Shown here piece by piece: positions 55,622 through 64,000 of a DNA stretch of 64,000 bases (positions within the stretch are counted from its first letter, which is position 1; every line of letters begins with the position of its first letter). The stretch comes from Elioraea sp964533585. GTDB taxonomy: Bacteria; Pseudomonadota; Alphaproteobacteria; Acetobacterales; Acetobacteraceae. The notes beneath the pieces are model-generated. The model saw only the letters and a list, made by a program, of their open reading frames with translations. It searched no databases and was not told where the DNA came from. The stretch is from positions 1-64,000 of the forward strand of contig CAZHMM010000004.1 of NCBI GenBank assembly GCA_964533585.1, read 5' to 3'. The position numbers and the translations under genes were made by a program.

Positions 55622-56917
55622 TCAGCTCAGCCCGAACATCTCGCGCGTCAGGCTGGCGTACCAGCCATCGGCGTAGATTGCCTCCAGCCGGCGATGCTCG
55701 GCGCGCCGCTCGGGTGTCATCGTCGCGCTGCGCGGGCTCACCCCGCCTGAGTTCGGCACCTCGATGAAGCGGTCGCCTTCGGCGCGGTAGATGCCGGCGA
55801 CCGAGATGCCGTACTCCTCGCCGACATGGCTGTAGCAGGTGTTGAAGAACACCGGTGCCGGCGGGGTCTGGCCGCGATGCAGCACGATCGCCGAGGCCAC
55901 AGCATGCTTGCCATGGCTCGAGGCGATGAAGCCCGACTTCGGCATCGGCGCGGCGATGGTGGCATCGCCGATCACGTGCACACCCGGTACGAGGGCGCTC
56001 TCCAGCGTGGCCGGCCGCACCGGGCACCAGCCGGACGGGCCGGCAAGGCCGGCGTCGAGCGCGATCTTCGCCGCGCTCTGCGGCGGGATCACGTTCACCA
56101 CCGCGCCCTTGTGGCGGGTGCCGAACTCGGTGATCACCTCCATCGCCGCCGGCTCGACCCTGGTCACCTTGCCGTCGTTCTGCACCGGCACCCACTCGAT
56201 CATGCCGGGGTAGAGCTCGTTCCAGCCATCCGTGAAGAGCGGCTGCTTGGAGAACCCGCCCTTGGCGTCCAACGCGAGGATCTTCGAGCGCGGTTTCGCC
56301 TGCTTCAGGTAATGCGCGACCATGCTGATCCGCTCGTAGGGGCCGGGCGGGCAGCGGAACGGGTTGTCCGGGATCGCCATGATGAACGTCCCGCCGTCGG
56401 GCATCTCGCGCAGCTGCCGCTCCAGCACGCTGACCGGCTGCAGACCCGGCAACCAGCCATGCGGCATGCGTGCCGAGGCGGCCTCGTCATAGCCCTCGAT
56501 CGCGCCCCAGCGCAGCTCGATCCCCGGGCTGACGATCAGCCGGTCGAAGGCTATGGCCGCGCCATTCGCGAGCCGCACGCTCTTGCCCTGAGCGTCGATC
56601 GCGGTGGCGCTGTCGTGCACCACCCGGACGCCGCGGCGGGTCAGGCCGTCGTAGGTGAAGCTGATGTCCTCGATCCGCCGCTTCCCGCCGAGCACCAGGT
56701 TGCCGTAGGGCGAGGTCATGAAGGTGCGCGAGCGTTCGATCAGCGTCACCTCGACATCGGGGAACTGGTCGCGCGCGAAGCGGGCCGCCGAGGCGCCGCC
56801 GAAGCCGCCGCCGAGGATGACGAGGCGGATCGGCGCCTGCGCGTGCACGCGCGGCGCGGCGAGGACGGCGGCGGCGCCGAGCAGGGCGGCGCGGCGGTTC
56901 AGCCGGATGCGGGCCAT
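55622..56917 (-). CDS. fccB: Flavocytochrome c sulfide dehydrogenase, flavoprotein subunit
   Basis: Oxidises sulfide in the periplasm and passes electrons to the c-type subunit. 431 residues. A Tat signal (NRRAALLGAAAVLAAPRVHA) precedes the FAD motif VILGGGFGGASAARF. The cysteine pair forming the redox-active disulfide is in NPFRCPPGPYERISM and FFNTCYSHVGEEYG, both conserved in FccB. IGDATIAAPMPKSGF is the second FAD motif. It follows fccA by 13 bp. Confidence 0.92.
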   Translation of the reverse strand: MARIRLNRRAALLGAAAVLAAPRVHAQAPIRLVILGGGFGGASAARFARDQFPDVEVTLIERSRTFMTSPYGNLVLGGKRRIEDISFTYDGLTRRGVRVVHDSATAIDAQGKSVRLANGAAIAFDRLIVSPGIELRWGAIEGYDEAASARMPHGWLPGLQPVSVLERQLREMPDGGTFIMAIPDNPFRCPPGPYERISMVAHYLKQAKPRSKILALDAKGGFSKQPLFTDGWNELYPGMIEWVPVQNDGKVTRVEPAAMEVITEFGTRHKGAVVNVIPPQSAAKIALDAGLAGPSGWCPVRPATLESALVPGVHVIGDATIAAPMPKSGFIASSHGKHAVASAIVLHRGQTPPAPVFFNTCYSHVGEEYGISVAGIYRAEGDRFIEVPNSGGVSPRSATMTPERRAEHRRLEAIYADGWYASLTREMFGLS

Positions 56918-56930
56918 GATCGCTGCCTCC

Positions 56931-57251
56931 TCAGTTCGCGCGCGCGAAGCGCTGTGCCATCAGCGCGATCTCGGCGTCGGTGTAGCCGCGCGCGATCCGG
57001 TTCATGATGGTCGGATTGCCCTCGTTGTCGCGGAACGCCTTCATGGTCGCGACGAACTCGTCCCGCGACTTCGTCCCCGCGATCGCGGGCACGCCGCCAC
57101 TGCCCTCCCCGGCCGCGCCGTGACAGCCCGAGCAGCTGCCGGTCAGCAGCGTGACCCCGAGCGGATCAGGCTGCTGAGCGACGGCGGACGCGCCGTGCAG
57201 CAGCGCCAGCACGAGTGCAAACGGCGCGAACGGACGCGTGAGCCTGGGCAT
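56931..57251 (-). CDS. fccA: Flavocytochrome c sulfide dehydrogenase, cytochrome subunit (monohaem)
   Basis: Electron acceptor of FccB. 106 residues: signal peptide (FALVLALLHGASAVAQ), one haem site C40-S-G-C43-H44 and a likely axial methionine in TIMNRIARGYT. FccA proteins may be mono- or dihaem; this is the short monohaem type. GVPAIAGTKSRDEFVATMKAF is typical. First gene of the fcc operon; two palindromes lie 13 to 43 bp upstream of its ATG. Confidence 0.88.
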   Translation of the reverse strand: MPRLTRPFAPFALVLALLHGASAVAQQPDPLGVTLLTGSCSGCHGAAGEGSGGVPAIAGTKSRDEFVATMKAFRDNEGNPTIMNRIARGYTDAEIALMAQRFARAN

Positions 57252-57263
57252 GTCGGTCTCCCC

Positions 57264-57280
57264 TCATCCAAATCGGATGA
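57264..57280. promoter_or_regulatory. Inverted repeat TCATCC-N5-GGATGA upstream of fccA
   Basis: Perfect 6-bp arms around AAATC, directly adjoining a second palindrome at 57281-57294. The pair covers the likely promoter of fccA and stands out as AT-rich. A candidate operator. Confidence 0.45.
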
Positions 57281-57294
57281 AATCAGTACTGATT
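57281..57294. promoter_or_regulatory. Perfect 14-bp palindrome AATCAGTACTGATT in the sulfur promoter
   Basis: Reads identically on both strands and lies 30-43 bp upstream of the fccA ATG. ArsR-family sulfide sensors (BigR/SqrR/SoxR type) commonly bind AT-rich palindromes in such promoters; assignment to that family is inference, and no regulator gene is in the window. Confidence 0.5.
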
Positions 57295-57432
57295 GCAACT
57301 ATAGGCCCGCAAGCGGTGTCCGAGGCAAGCCCTCACTGCCCTGCGGGTTGCCATCCCCCGTGCCGCCGCTATATCGCCCCCATGCCGCCGGTTTGCCGCG
57401 CTGCACTCAGGGGTGCAATCAAGGGAGACGTC

Positions 57433-57822
57433 ATGCATCGGCTCATGCTCGCGAGTTTCGGCACCGCGCTGCTCTGGTTCGCAACACCCGCCTCGGCCCA
57501 GGACGCGGCCGCGGGACAGCGCGTGTTCAATCAGTGCCGCGCCTGCCACACGATCGATGAGGGCGGGCGGAATGGCGTTGGGCCGAACCTGCACGGCATC
57601 ATCGGCAAGCCCGCCGGGCAGCGCGAAGGCTTCCGCTACTCGCCGAACATGCGCGAGCTCGCCGAGGGCGGGCTCACCTGGACCGAGGAGAACCTGCGCA
57701 AGTATCTCACGAACCCGAAGGATCTCGTGCCGCGCGGAACCATGGCGTTTGCGGGGATCCGCAATCCGCAGCAGCTGAACGACCTGCTGGCGTTCCTGAA
57801 GCAGAACAGCCCCGGCAGCTGA
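57433..57822 (+). CDS. Periplasmic class I c-type cytochrome
   Basis: Soluble monohaem cytochrome c of the c2/mitochondrial class, 129 residues. Signal peptide of 22 residues (ending TPASA before QDAA), haem motif C35-R-A-C38-H39, GVGPNLHGIIGK, and the axial methionine in GTMAFAGI. AAGGGAG at 57421-57427 is the Shine-Dalgarno. Divergent from fccA and convergent with soxYZ, it probably carries electrons from sulfur oxidation to the aa3 oxidase. Confidence 0.9.
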   Translation: MHRLMLASFGTALLWFATPASAQDAAAGQRVFNQCRACHTIDEGGRNGVGPNLHGIIGKPAGQREGFRYSPNMRELAEGGLTWTEENLRKYLTNPKDLVPRGTMAFAGIRNPQQLNDLLAFLKQNSPGS

Positions 57823-57844
57823 GCCGGGTGTGCCCGGCTGCGGG

Positions 57845-58177
57845 TCAGCCGACCCGCAGCCGCGCCGTTGCGGTGACCGTCGTGCCGGCGTCGTTGGTCC
57901 AGGCGAAGGTGAAGCTGCCCGAGCGTTCGGCGCGAAACGGGAACGCGAAGTAGGGATTGGCCGAGATCGCCGTATGCGCCTCGACCCGGAACACTTCCGT
58001 GCCCTCGAAGCTCGCGGTGAACAGCCGGATGATGTCGCGCGGCACGAGAACACCGGACGCATCGCGCCGGTGGCCGTTCTCCATCGGGTGCGCGATCAGG
58101 GTGCGGACCTCGATCACCTCGCCGGGCGTCGCGCTCGACGGCATGGCGACGCGTGGGCGGCCCATCGGTGCTGCCAT
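57845..58177 (-). CDS. soxZ: Sulfur carrier subunit SoxZ
   Basis: Periplasmic partner of SoxY in the sulfur-oxidising Sox system. 110 residues without an own signal; it is exported with SoxY. Family motifs: GEVIEVRTLIAHPMENGHRR near the N-terminus and NPYFAFPFRAERSGSFTFAW in the C-terminal half. Follows soxY by 11 bp on the same strand. Confidence 0.92.
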   Translation of the reverse strand: MAAPMGRPRVAMPSSATPGEVIEVRTLIAHPMENGHRRDASGVLVPRDIIRLFTASFEGTEVFRVEAHTAISANPYFAFPFRAERSGSFTFAWTNDAGTTVTATARLRVG

Positions 58178-58188
58178 CCTTCCCTCCC

Positions 58189-58644
58189 CTAGCCGCCGCA
58201 GCCGCCGACAGTGACCGTGACCTCACGGCGCGCGAGATAGACCGCGCCCCGACTGGTCTCGGCCACCGCGATCACGGTTTGCCCCTCGCTGAGCCGGATA
58301 CGCGTGGTTGCCTCGGCGCGGCCGAGCGCGGGGGTGAAGCGGAACACCACCACCTCGGCGTCGGGGTTGCGGTCGGCGAACACATGGACGGCGGTGACGT
58401 GATCCTCAGGCGTCATCGGGCTCTCGACCGTGATGGTCATCGGCACGATCGCGCCGTTCTCGGCCACCGTCGGCAGGCCGAGCGCGATCGGGCCGTCGGC
58501 GGCGGTGCGCCCGGCGACCACCCTGGCGATCGCAGCCTCGGTGCGCTCGGCGAGGGCAGCCGTTGCCGGCCGCGCCACCAGCACGATGGCCATCGCGCCC
58601 GCGGCCAGCACATCGCGCCGGCCCGGCTGCGCTGGGGCCGGCAT
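58189..58644 (-). CDS. soxY: Sulfur carrier subunit SoxY
   Basis: Carries sulfur intermediates covalently on the cysteine of its C-terminal GGCGG swinging arm, which is present here (VTVGGCGG at the very end). Tat signal GRRDVLAAGAMAIVLVARPA at the N-terminus, followed by PIALGLPTVAENGAIVPMTI and the FADRNPDAEVVVFRF segment. 151 residues from ATG 58644, which has an AGAGG ribosome-binding site upstream. SoxA, SoxX, SoxB and SoxCD are not in the window. Confidence 0.93.
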   Translation of the reverse strand: MPAPAQPGRRDVLAAGAMAIVLVARPATAALAERTEAAIARVVAGRTAADGPIALGLPTVAENGAIVPMTITVESPMTPEDHVTAVHVFADRNPDAEVVVFRFTPALGRAEATTRIRLSEGQTVIAVAETSRGAVYLARREVTVTVGGCGG

Positions 58645-58714
58645 CCTGGTCACCTCTCGCTCACGCATGCGTCGCAGGTAGCGTCGGCAACCCCGAACCG
58701 CAACCCCGCTCACG

Positions 58715-59590
58715 TCAGCGCGAGCGCGGGTCGAAGGCGTCGCGCAGCCCGTCGCCGAGCAGATTGAACCCCAGGACCACCAGCACGATCGAGAGGCCCG
58801 GGAAGATCGCCATCCAGGGCGCCTGCTCCATGAAGCGCTGCGCCGTGTTCAGCATCGAGCCCCAGGACGGCGCGGGCGGCTGCTGGCCGAGGCCGAGGAA
58901 CGACAGCGACGCCTCGGCGATGATCGCGGTGGCGATGGTCAGCGTCGCCTGCACGAGCAGCGGCGGGACGATGTTGGGCAGGATGTGGCGCATGGCGACC
59001 CGCCAGCGCGGATTGCCGATCGAGCGCGCCGCCTCGACATAGTCCTCGACCTTGGCCGCCATGGTCGCGCCGCGTGCGAGCCGGATGAAGATCGGCGTCG
59101 CGCTGATGCCGATCGCGATCATCGCGTTCTCGAGCGCGGGGCCGAGGAAGGCCGCGAGCGCGATCGCCAGGATCAGGAACGGGCAGGCGAGCATCGCGTC
59201 GGTGAAGCGGCTGATCAGCGCGTCGATCCAGCCGCCGCGGAAGCCGGCGAGCATGCCGATCGGCACGCCGGCGGCCATCGCGATCGCCACCGAGACGACA
59301 CCTGCCAGCAGGCTCGCGCGCGCGCCCCAGATCACGCGCGAGAGCACGTCACGCCCGTTCTCGTCGGTGCCGAACCAATGCAGCGCCGAGGGCGCGCGAC
59401 GGATCGCGGTCCAGGAGGTGCGCGTCGGGTCGTACGGCGCCACCAGCGGCGCCAGCACAGCGATGGTGACGAACAGCACCACGATCGCGAGCCCGACCAT
59501 CGCCGTGCGGTGCCGCATCAGCTTGCGCAACGACCGCCGCGTCGGGCTGTCGATCCGCTCGGGCTGCGCGGCGACGGCGATCGTGCTCAT
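58715..59590 (-). CDS. Oligopeptide-type ABC transporter permease (DppC-like), second operon
   Basis: 291 residues from ATG 59590, which overlaps the stop of the partner permease. Seen: LAPLVAPYDPTRTSWTAIRR, HWFGTDENGRDVLSRVIWGA and the EAA loop DYVEAARSIGNPRWRVAMRH. It is the last gene of this operon (order ATPase-ATPase-SBP-permease-permease), different from the first operon, so the two systems were not copied from each other recently. Confidence 0.92.
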   Translation of the reverse strand: MSTIAVAAQPERIDSPTRRSLRKLMRHRTAMVGLAIVVLFVTIAVLAPLVAPYDPTRTSWTAIRRAPSALHWFGTDENGRDVLSRVIWGARASLLAGVVSVAIAMAAGVPIGMLAGFRGGWIDALISRFTDAMLACPFLILAIALAAFLGPALENAMIAIGISATPIFIRLARGATMAAKVEDYVEAARSIGNPRWRVAMRHILPNIVPPLLVQATLTIATAIIAEASLSFLGLGQQPPAPSWGSMLNTAQRFMEQAPWMAIFPGLSIVLVVLGFNLLGDGLRDAFDPRSR

Positions 59591-60534
59591 GCGTGGCGCA
59601 GCCTCGGGTTGATCAGCACGTAGAGCACATCGGCGGCAAGGTTCAGTCCGACATAGATCACCGCCACCACCAGCACGACGCCCTGCACCACCGGATAGTC
59701 GCGGTTGAACACCGCATCGACCACCAGCTTGCCGAAGCCCGGGATGGTGAAGACCTGCTCGGTCAGCACCGCGCCGGAGAGCAGCGTGCCGAGTTCGAGC
59801 GCGCCGAGCGTGATCACCGGCACGAGCGCGTTCCTGAGCGCGTGCTTGGCGACGACGATCCGCTCGGCAAGTCCCTTGGCGCGCGCGGTACGGACATAGT
59901 CCTGGTTCATCGCCTGCACCATCGCGCTGCGGGTGTGGCGCATCAGCACCGCCGCGATCCCGGTGCCGAGCACGAAGGCGGGCATGATCGTGGTGGCGAG
60001 CGACTGGCGCCAGTCGACCGTCAGCGGCACATAGCCCGAGGGCGGCAGCCAGCCGAGATTCACGCTGAACAGCAGGATCATCATGATCCCGAGCCAAAAA
60101 TTCGGCGTCGAGATGCCGGCGAGCGCCACGCCGTTGGCGATCCAGTCGGCCGGGCGGTCCTTCCTCACCGCCGAGATGATGCCGGCGGGAATGCCGACCA
60201 GGCAGGCGATCGCGAAGGCCATCAGGCCGAGCTGCAATGTGACGGGCAGCTTCTCGAGGATCACCTTCGCGACCGGTTCACGGATGCGCCAGGAGAAGCC
60301 GAGATCGCCCTGAAGCACGTTCAGCAGCCAGAGCACGTATTGCTCGTGCAACGGCCGGTCGAGATTGAGCTCGGCGCGGATCTGCGCGAGCACGAGCGGG
60401 TCGCCGCGCTCCTCGCCGGCGAGGATCAGCGCCGGATCGCCGGGCATGAGCTGCTGCAGCCCGAAGATCAGCAGCGAAACGAACAGCAGGGTGGGGATGA
60501 TCTGCCCCACCCTGCGGATCAGGAAGCCGGCCAT
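59587..60534 (-). CDS. Oligopeptide-type ABC transporter permease (DppB-like), second operon
   Basis: 315 residues, normal for DppB. N-terminal RRVGQIIPTLLFVSLLIFGL, LNLDRPLHEQYVLWLLNVLQ, and the EAA loop DYVRTARAKGLAERIVVAKH. The ATG at 60534 lies 154 bp downstream of the binding-protein stop; that spacer carries a repeat element. Confidence 0.93.
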   Translation of the reverse strand: MAGFLIRRVGQIIPTLLFVSLLIFGLQQLMPGDPALILAGEERGDPLVLAQIRAELNLDRPLHEQYVLWLLNVLQGDLGFSWRIREPVAKVILEKLPVTLQLGLMAFAIACLVGIPAGIISAVRKDRPADWIANGVALAGISTPNFWLGIMMILLFSVNLGWLPPSGYVPLTVDWRQSLATTIMPAFVLGTGIAAVLMRHTRSAMVQAMNQDYVRTARAKGLAERIVVAKHALRNALVPVITLGALELGTLLSGAVLTEQVFTIPGFGKLVVDAVFNRDYPVVQGVVLVVAVIYVGLNLAADVLYVLINPRLRHA

Positions 60535-60571
60535 CGATGCCCCTGGCCGAAGCGTCGCGATCCGGCGAACG

Positions 60572-60672
60572 CCCTCACCCTCACCCTCTCCCGCGCGGCG
60601 GGAGAGGGAATGCGACGGTCAGCCAGCCCCCCTCTCCCACTGGCGTGGGAGAGCGTCAGGGTGAGGGTGGTG
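60572..60672. repeat. REP-like intergenic palindromic element
   Basis: Two hairpins nested within an outer inverted repeat. Hairpin 1 (60584-60608) has an 11-bp perfect stem, CCCTCTCCCGC with GCGGGAGAGGG around GCG. Hairpin 2 (60632-60653) has a 9-bp stem, CTCTCCCAC with GTGGGAGAG around TGGC. Outer arms of CACCCTCACCCT and AGGGTGAGGGTG enclose both. This layout is typical of interspersed repeats in high-GC alphaproteobacteria. Lying inside an operon, it may stabilise or attenuate the message between the binding protein and the permeases. Confidence 0.75.
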
Positions 60673-60688
60673 ATGCGACGCGAACGCA

Positions 60689-62212
60689 TCAGTTCGCCGC
60701 GAGCCTCACACCCTTCACACGGATCAGACCGTCAGGCACCGGCACGAACCCGGTCACCCGCGCCGAATAGGCATGGATGTTCTTGCGGTGCCAGAGATAG
60801 AGCCGGCCGCGATCCTCGGTGATGTAGTGCCGGTACATCCGCTCGAAGATCGCCACCCGCTTCTCCTGGTCCGCCTCCTCGCGCGAGGCATCGAGCAGCC
60901 GGTCCACCTCGGCGTTCGCGTATTTGCCGTCGTTCTGCGCGCCGCGGCTGTGCACGAAGTTCCAGAGATTGCCGTCAGGATCGGTGCGGCCGGACCAACC
61001 CACCAGATACGCCTCGAAGTCGCCGCGCTGTGCGGCCTGGAGCGAGCTTGCGAACTCCATCGCGCGCACCGTGACCTGGAACCCGGCCTCACCCGCCATG
61101 GCCTGGATCACCTCGCCGACCTGGCGCATGTCGGGGTTGTTGGGCACGGTCAGCTCGACCCGCACGGGCGTGGAGACGCCGGCCTCGCGTAGCAGGGCCT
61201 GGGCACGCGCCACATCGCGCGTCGGCGGATTGAGCGAGCGCACGTAATAGGGCGAGGAGGGCGGCACCGCCTGTGCCGTCGGCGTGAAGTGGCCGTCATA
61301 GACGACCTGGATGATCGTTGCGCGATCGATCGCGTAGTCGAAGGCCTGACGCACCTTGGCGTGCTGGCCGATCGGCGAACGCGCGCGGTCGCCATTGGCG
61401 ATGTTGAAGGTGATGCCCTGGTAGCCGAGCTCGTCGCCCATCGCCACGCGGAGCCGCTGGTTGCGCTGCACGGTGGGGATGTCGGTCGCGGCGATGGTCT
61501 CGGTCAGCTCGATCGCCCCCGATTGCAGGTTCGCAAGCCGCACCGTGCTGTCCGGGATCGGCAGATAGATGATCCGATCGAGATGCACGTTGTCCTTGTC
61601 CCAGTAGTCGGCGAAGCGCTCGACCACGATGCGGTCCTGCGCGACGCGCTCGACGAAGCGGAACGGCCCGGCACAGACCGGGCGCAGCCCGAAGTCGCGC
61701 CCCGCCGCCTCGGCCGCCTTGGGCGAGACCACCATCCCCGCGCGATCGGTGAGCTGGGCGAGGAACGGCGCGAACGGCACCTTCAGGTGGATGCGGATGG
61801 TCTTGGCATCCACCGCCTCGACGCGATCCATGGCGTTGATCTCGCCGCGGCGGAAGCTGCCCTGCATGTTCAGGTGGCGGTTCAGGCTGTAGACGACCGC
61901 GTTCGCGTCCATCGTCTCGCCGTCGTGGAACTTCACGCCCTCGCGCAGCGTGATCGTCAGCGTCTTCGGGTCATCCCAGCGAAAGCCGGTGGCGAGCTGC
62001 GGGACGATGTTGAGGTCCTTGTCGATGTCGAACAGCTTGTCGCAGATCGAGGCGAACACGATCCGTCCGACATAGGTGCGCGCAAGGGTCGGATCCATGA
62101 TGTCCGGATCCTCGCGCAGCGCGATGCGCATGGTCTGCGCGTCCGCTGTCTTCACCGGCATCGCCACGGCGACGACCGAGGCGGCGACGGCAGCGAGAAG
62201 CAGTCTCTTCAT
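60689..62212 (-). CDS. Peptide-type ABC transporter substrate-binding protein, second operon
   Basis: SBP_bac_5 family, 507 residues from ATG 62212 with GGGAG upstream; a TTG at 62239 overlapping the preceding stop is a less likely start. Signal peptide of about 25 residues (VAMPVKTADAQ), then IALREDPDIMDPTLARTYVG, TITLREGVKFHDGE and VGWSGRTDPDGNLWNFVHSR, a segment common in glutathione/dipeptide binders. Only distantly like the tandem pair at 26.9-30.2 kb. Confidence 0.92.
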   Translation of the reverse strand: MKRLLLAAVAASVVAVAMPVKTADAQTMRIALREDPDIMDPTLARTYVGRIVFASICDKLFDIDKDLNIVPQLATGFRWDDPKTLTITLREGVKFHDGETMDANAVVYSLNRHLNMQGSFRRGEINAMDRVEAVDAKTIRIHLKVPFAPFLAQLTDRAGMVVSPKAAEAAGRDFGLRPVCAGPFRFVERVAQDRIVVERFADYWDKDNVHLDRIIYLPIPDSTVRLANLQSGAIELTETIAATDIPTVQRNQRLRVAMGDELGYQGITFNIANGDRARSPIGQHAKVRQAFDYAIDRATIIQVVYDGHFTPTAQAVPPSSPYYVRSLNPPTRDVARAQALLREAGVSTPVRVELTVPNNPDMRQVGEVIQAMAGEAGFQVTVRAMEFASSLQAAQRGDFEAYLVGWSGRTDPDGNLWNFVHSRGAQNDGKYANAEVDRLLDASREEADQEKRVAIFERMYRHYITEDRGRLYLWHRKNIHAYSARVTGFVPVPDGLIRVKGVRLAAN

Positions 62213-62235
62213 GACGAGGCTCCCGTTCTTGTTGT

Positions 62236-64000
<1,765 letters not shown>

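Overview
The window is one high-GC, densely coding stretch of a bacterial chromosome. Gene content and order (aa3 cytochrome oxidase operon followed by DUF983, SURF1, threonine synthase and an M16 peptidase; urease operon; Tat-exported sulfur proteins; a CtrA-type box) point to an aerobic alphaproteobacterium, most likely Rhodospirillales/Acetobacteraceae; this placement is inference from content, not from a marker gene. I see no rRNA, tRNA, CRISPR array, insertion sequence or phage gene.

Layout. 1-4.5 kb: the end of ilvD, a frameshifted exported amidohydrolase, a small secreted protein with a CtrA-like box, a Nudix hydrolase with a coupled small exported protein, and a creatininase-family hydrolase. 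4.8-11.1 kb: ctaC-ctaD-ctaB-coxF-like-ctaG-ctaE-DUF983-surf1, which builds the terminal oxidase. 11.1-18.1 kb: M32 carboxypeptidase, AzgA-type purine permease, thrC, an M16 peptidase and a TldD/PmbA protein. 18.1-23 kb (minus): a polyprenyl-phosphate sugar transferase, an NDP-forming acyl-CoA synthetase and an acyl-CoA dehydrogenase split by a 100-N scaffold gap that is flanked by a 55-bp duplicate and is therefore probably artificial.

23.2-38 kb is a transport and peptide-hydrolysis block: a complete Dpp-type ABC transporter with two tandem 538-residue binding proteins, a serine hydrolase, a sugar-type ABC importer lacking its ATPase, a D-aminopeptidase-like protein and an S9 peptidase. 38.1-43.6 kb is a full urease operon (ureDABCEFG plus a HupE/UreJ protein). 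43.6-49.3 kb holds galE, a DUF882 peptidase-like protein and a NitT/TauT-type ABC transporter coupled to a cytosine-deaminase-like amidohydrolase. Together with the creatininase, much of this DNA serves recovery of nitrogen from peptides, amides, urea and pyrimidines.

49.3-51 kb is damaged: a glycine-rich PEP-CTERM gene with two homopolymer frameshifts meets, head to head, an unrecognised gene with a third; neither has a convincing 5' end. 51-55.5 kb carries a periplasmic protein of unknown function and an operon of a glycine-zipper/SH3 lipoprotein with an exported WD40-caspase protein, the most unusual system here. 55.6-58.6 kb is a sulfur-oxidation locus (fccAB, a c-type cytochrome, soxYZ) with two adjacent palindromes in its divergent promoter region. 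58.7-64 kb is a second Dpp-type ABC operon, running off the right edge.
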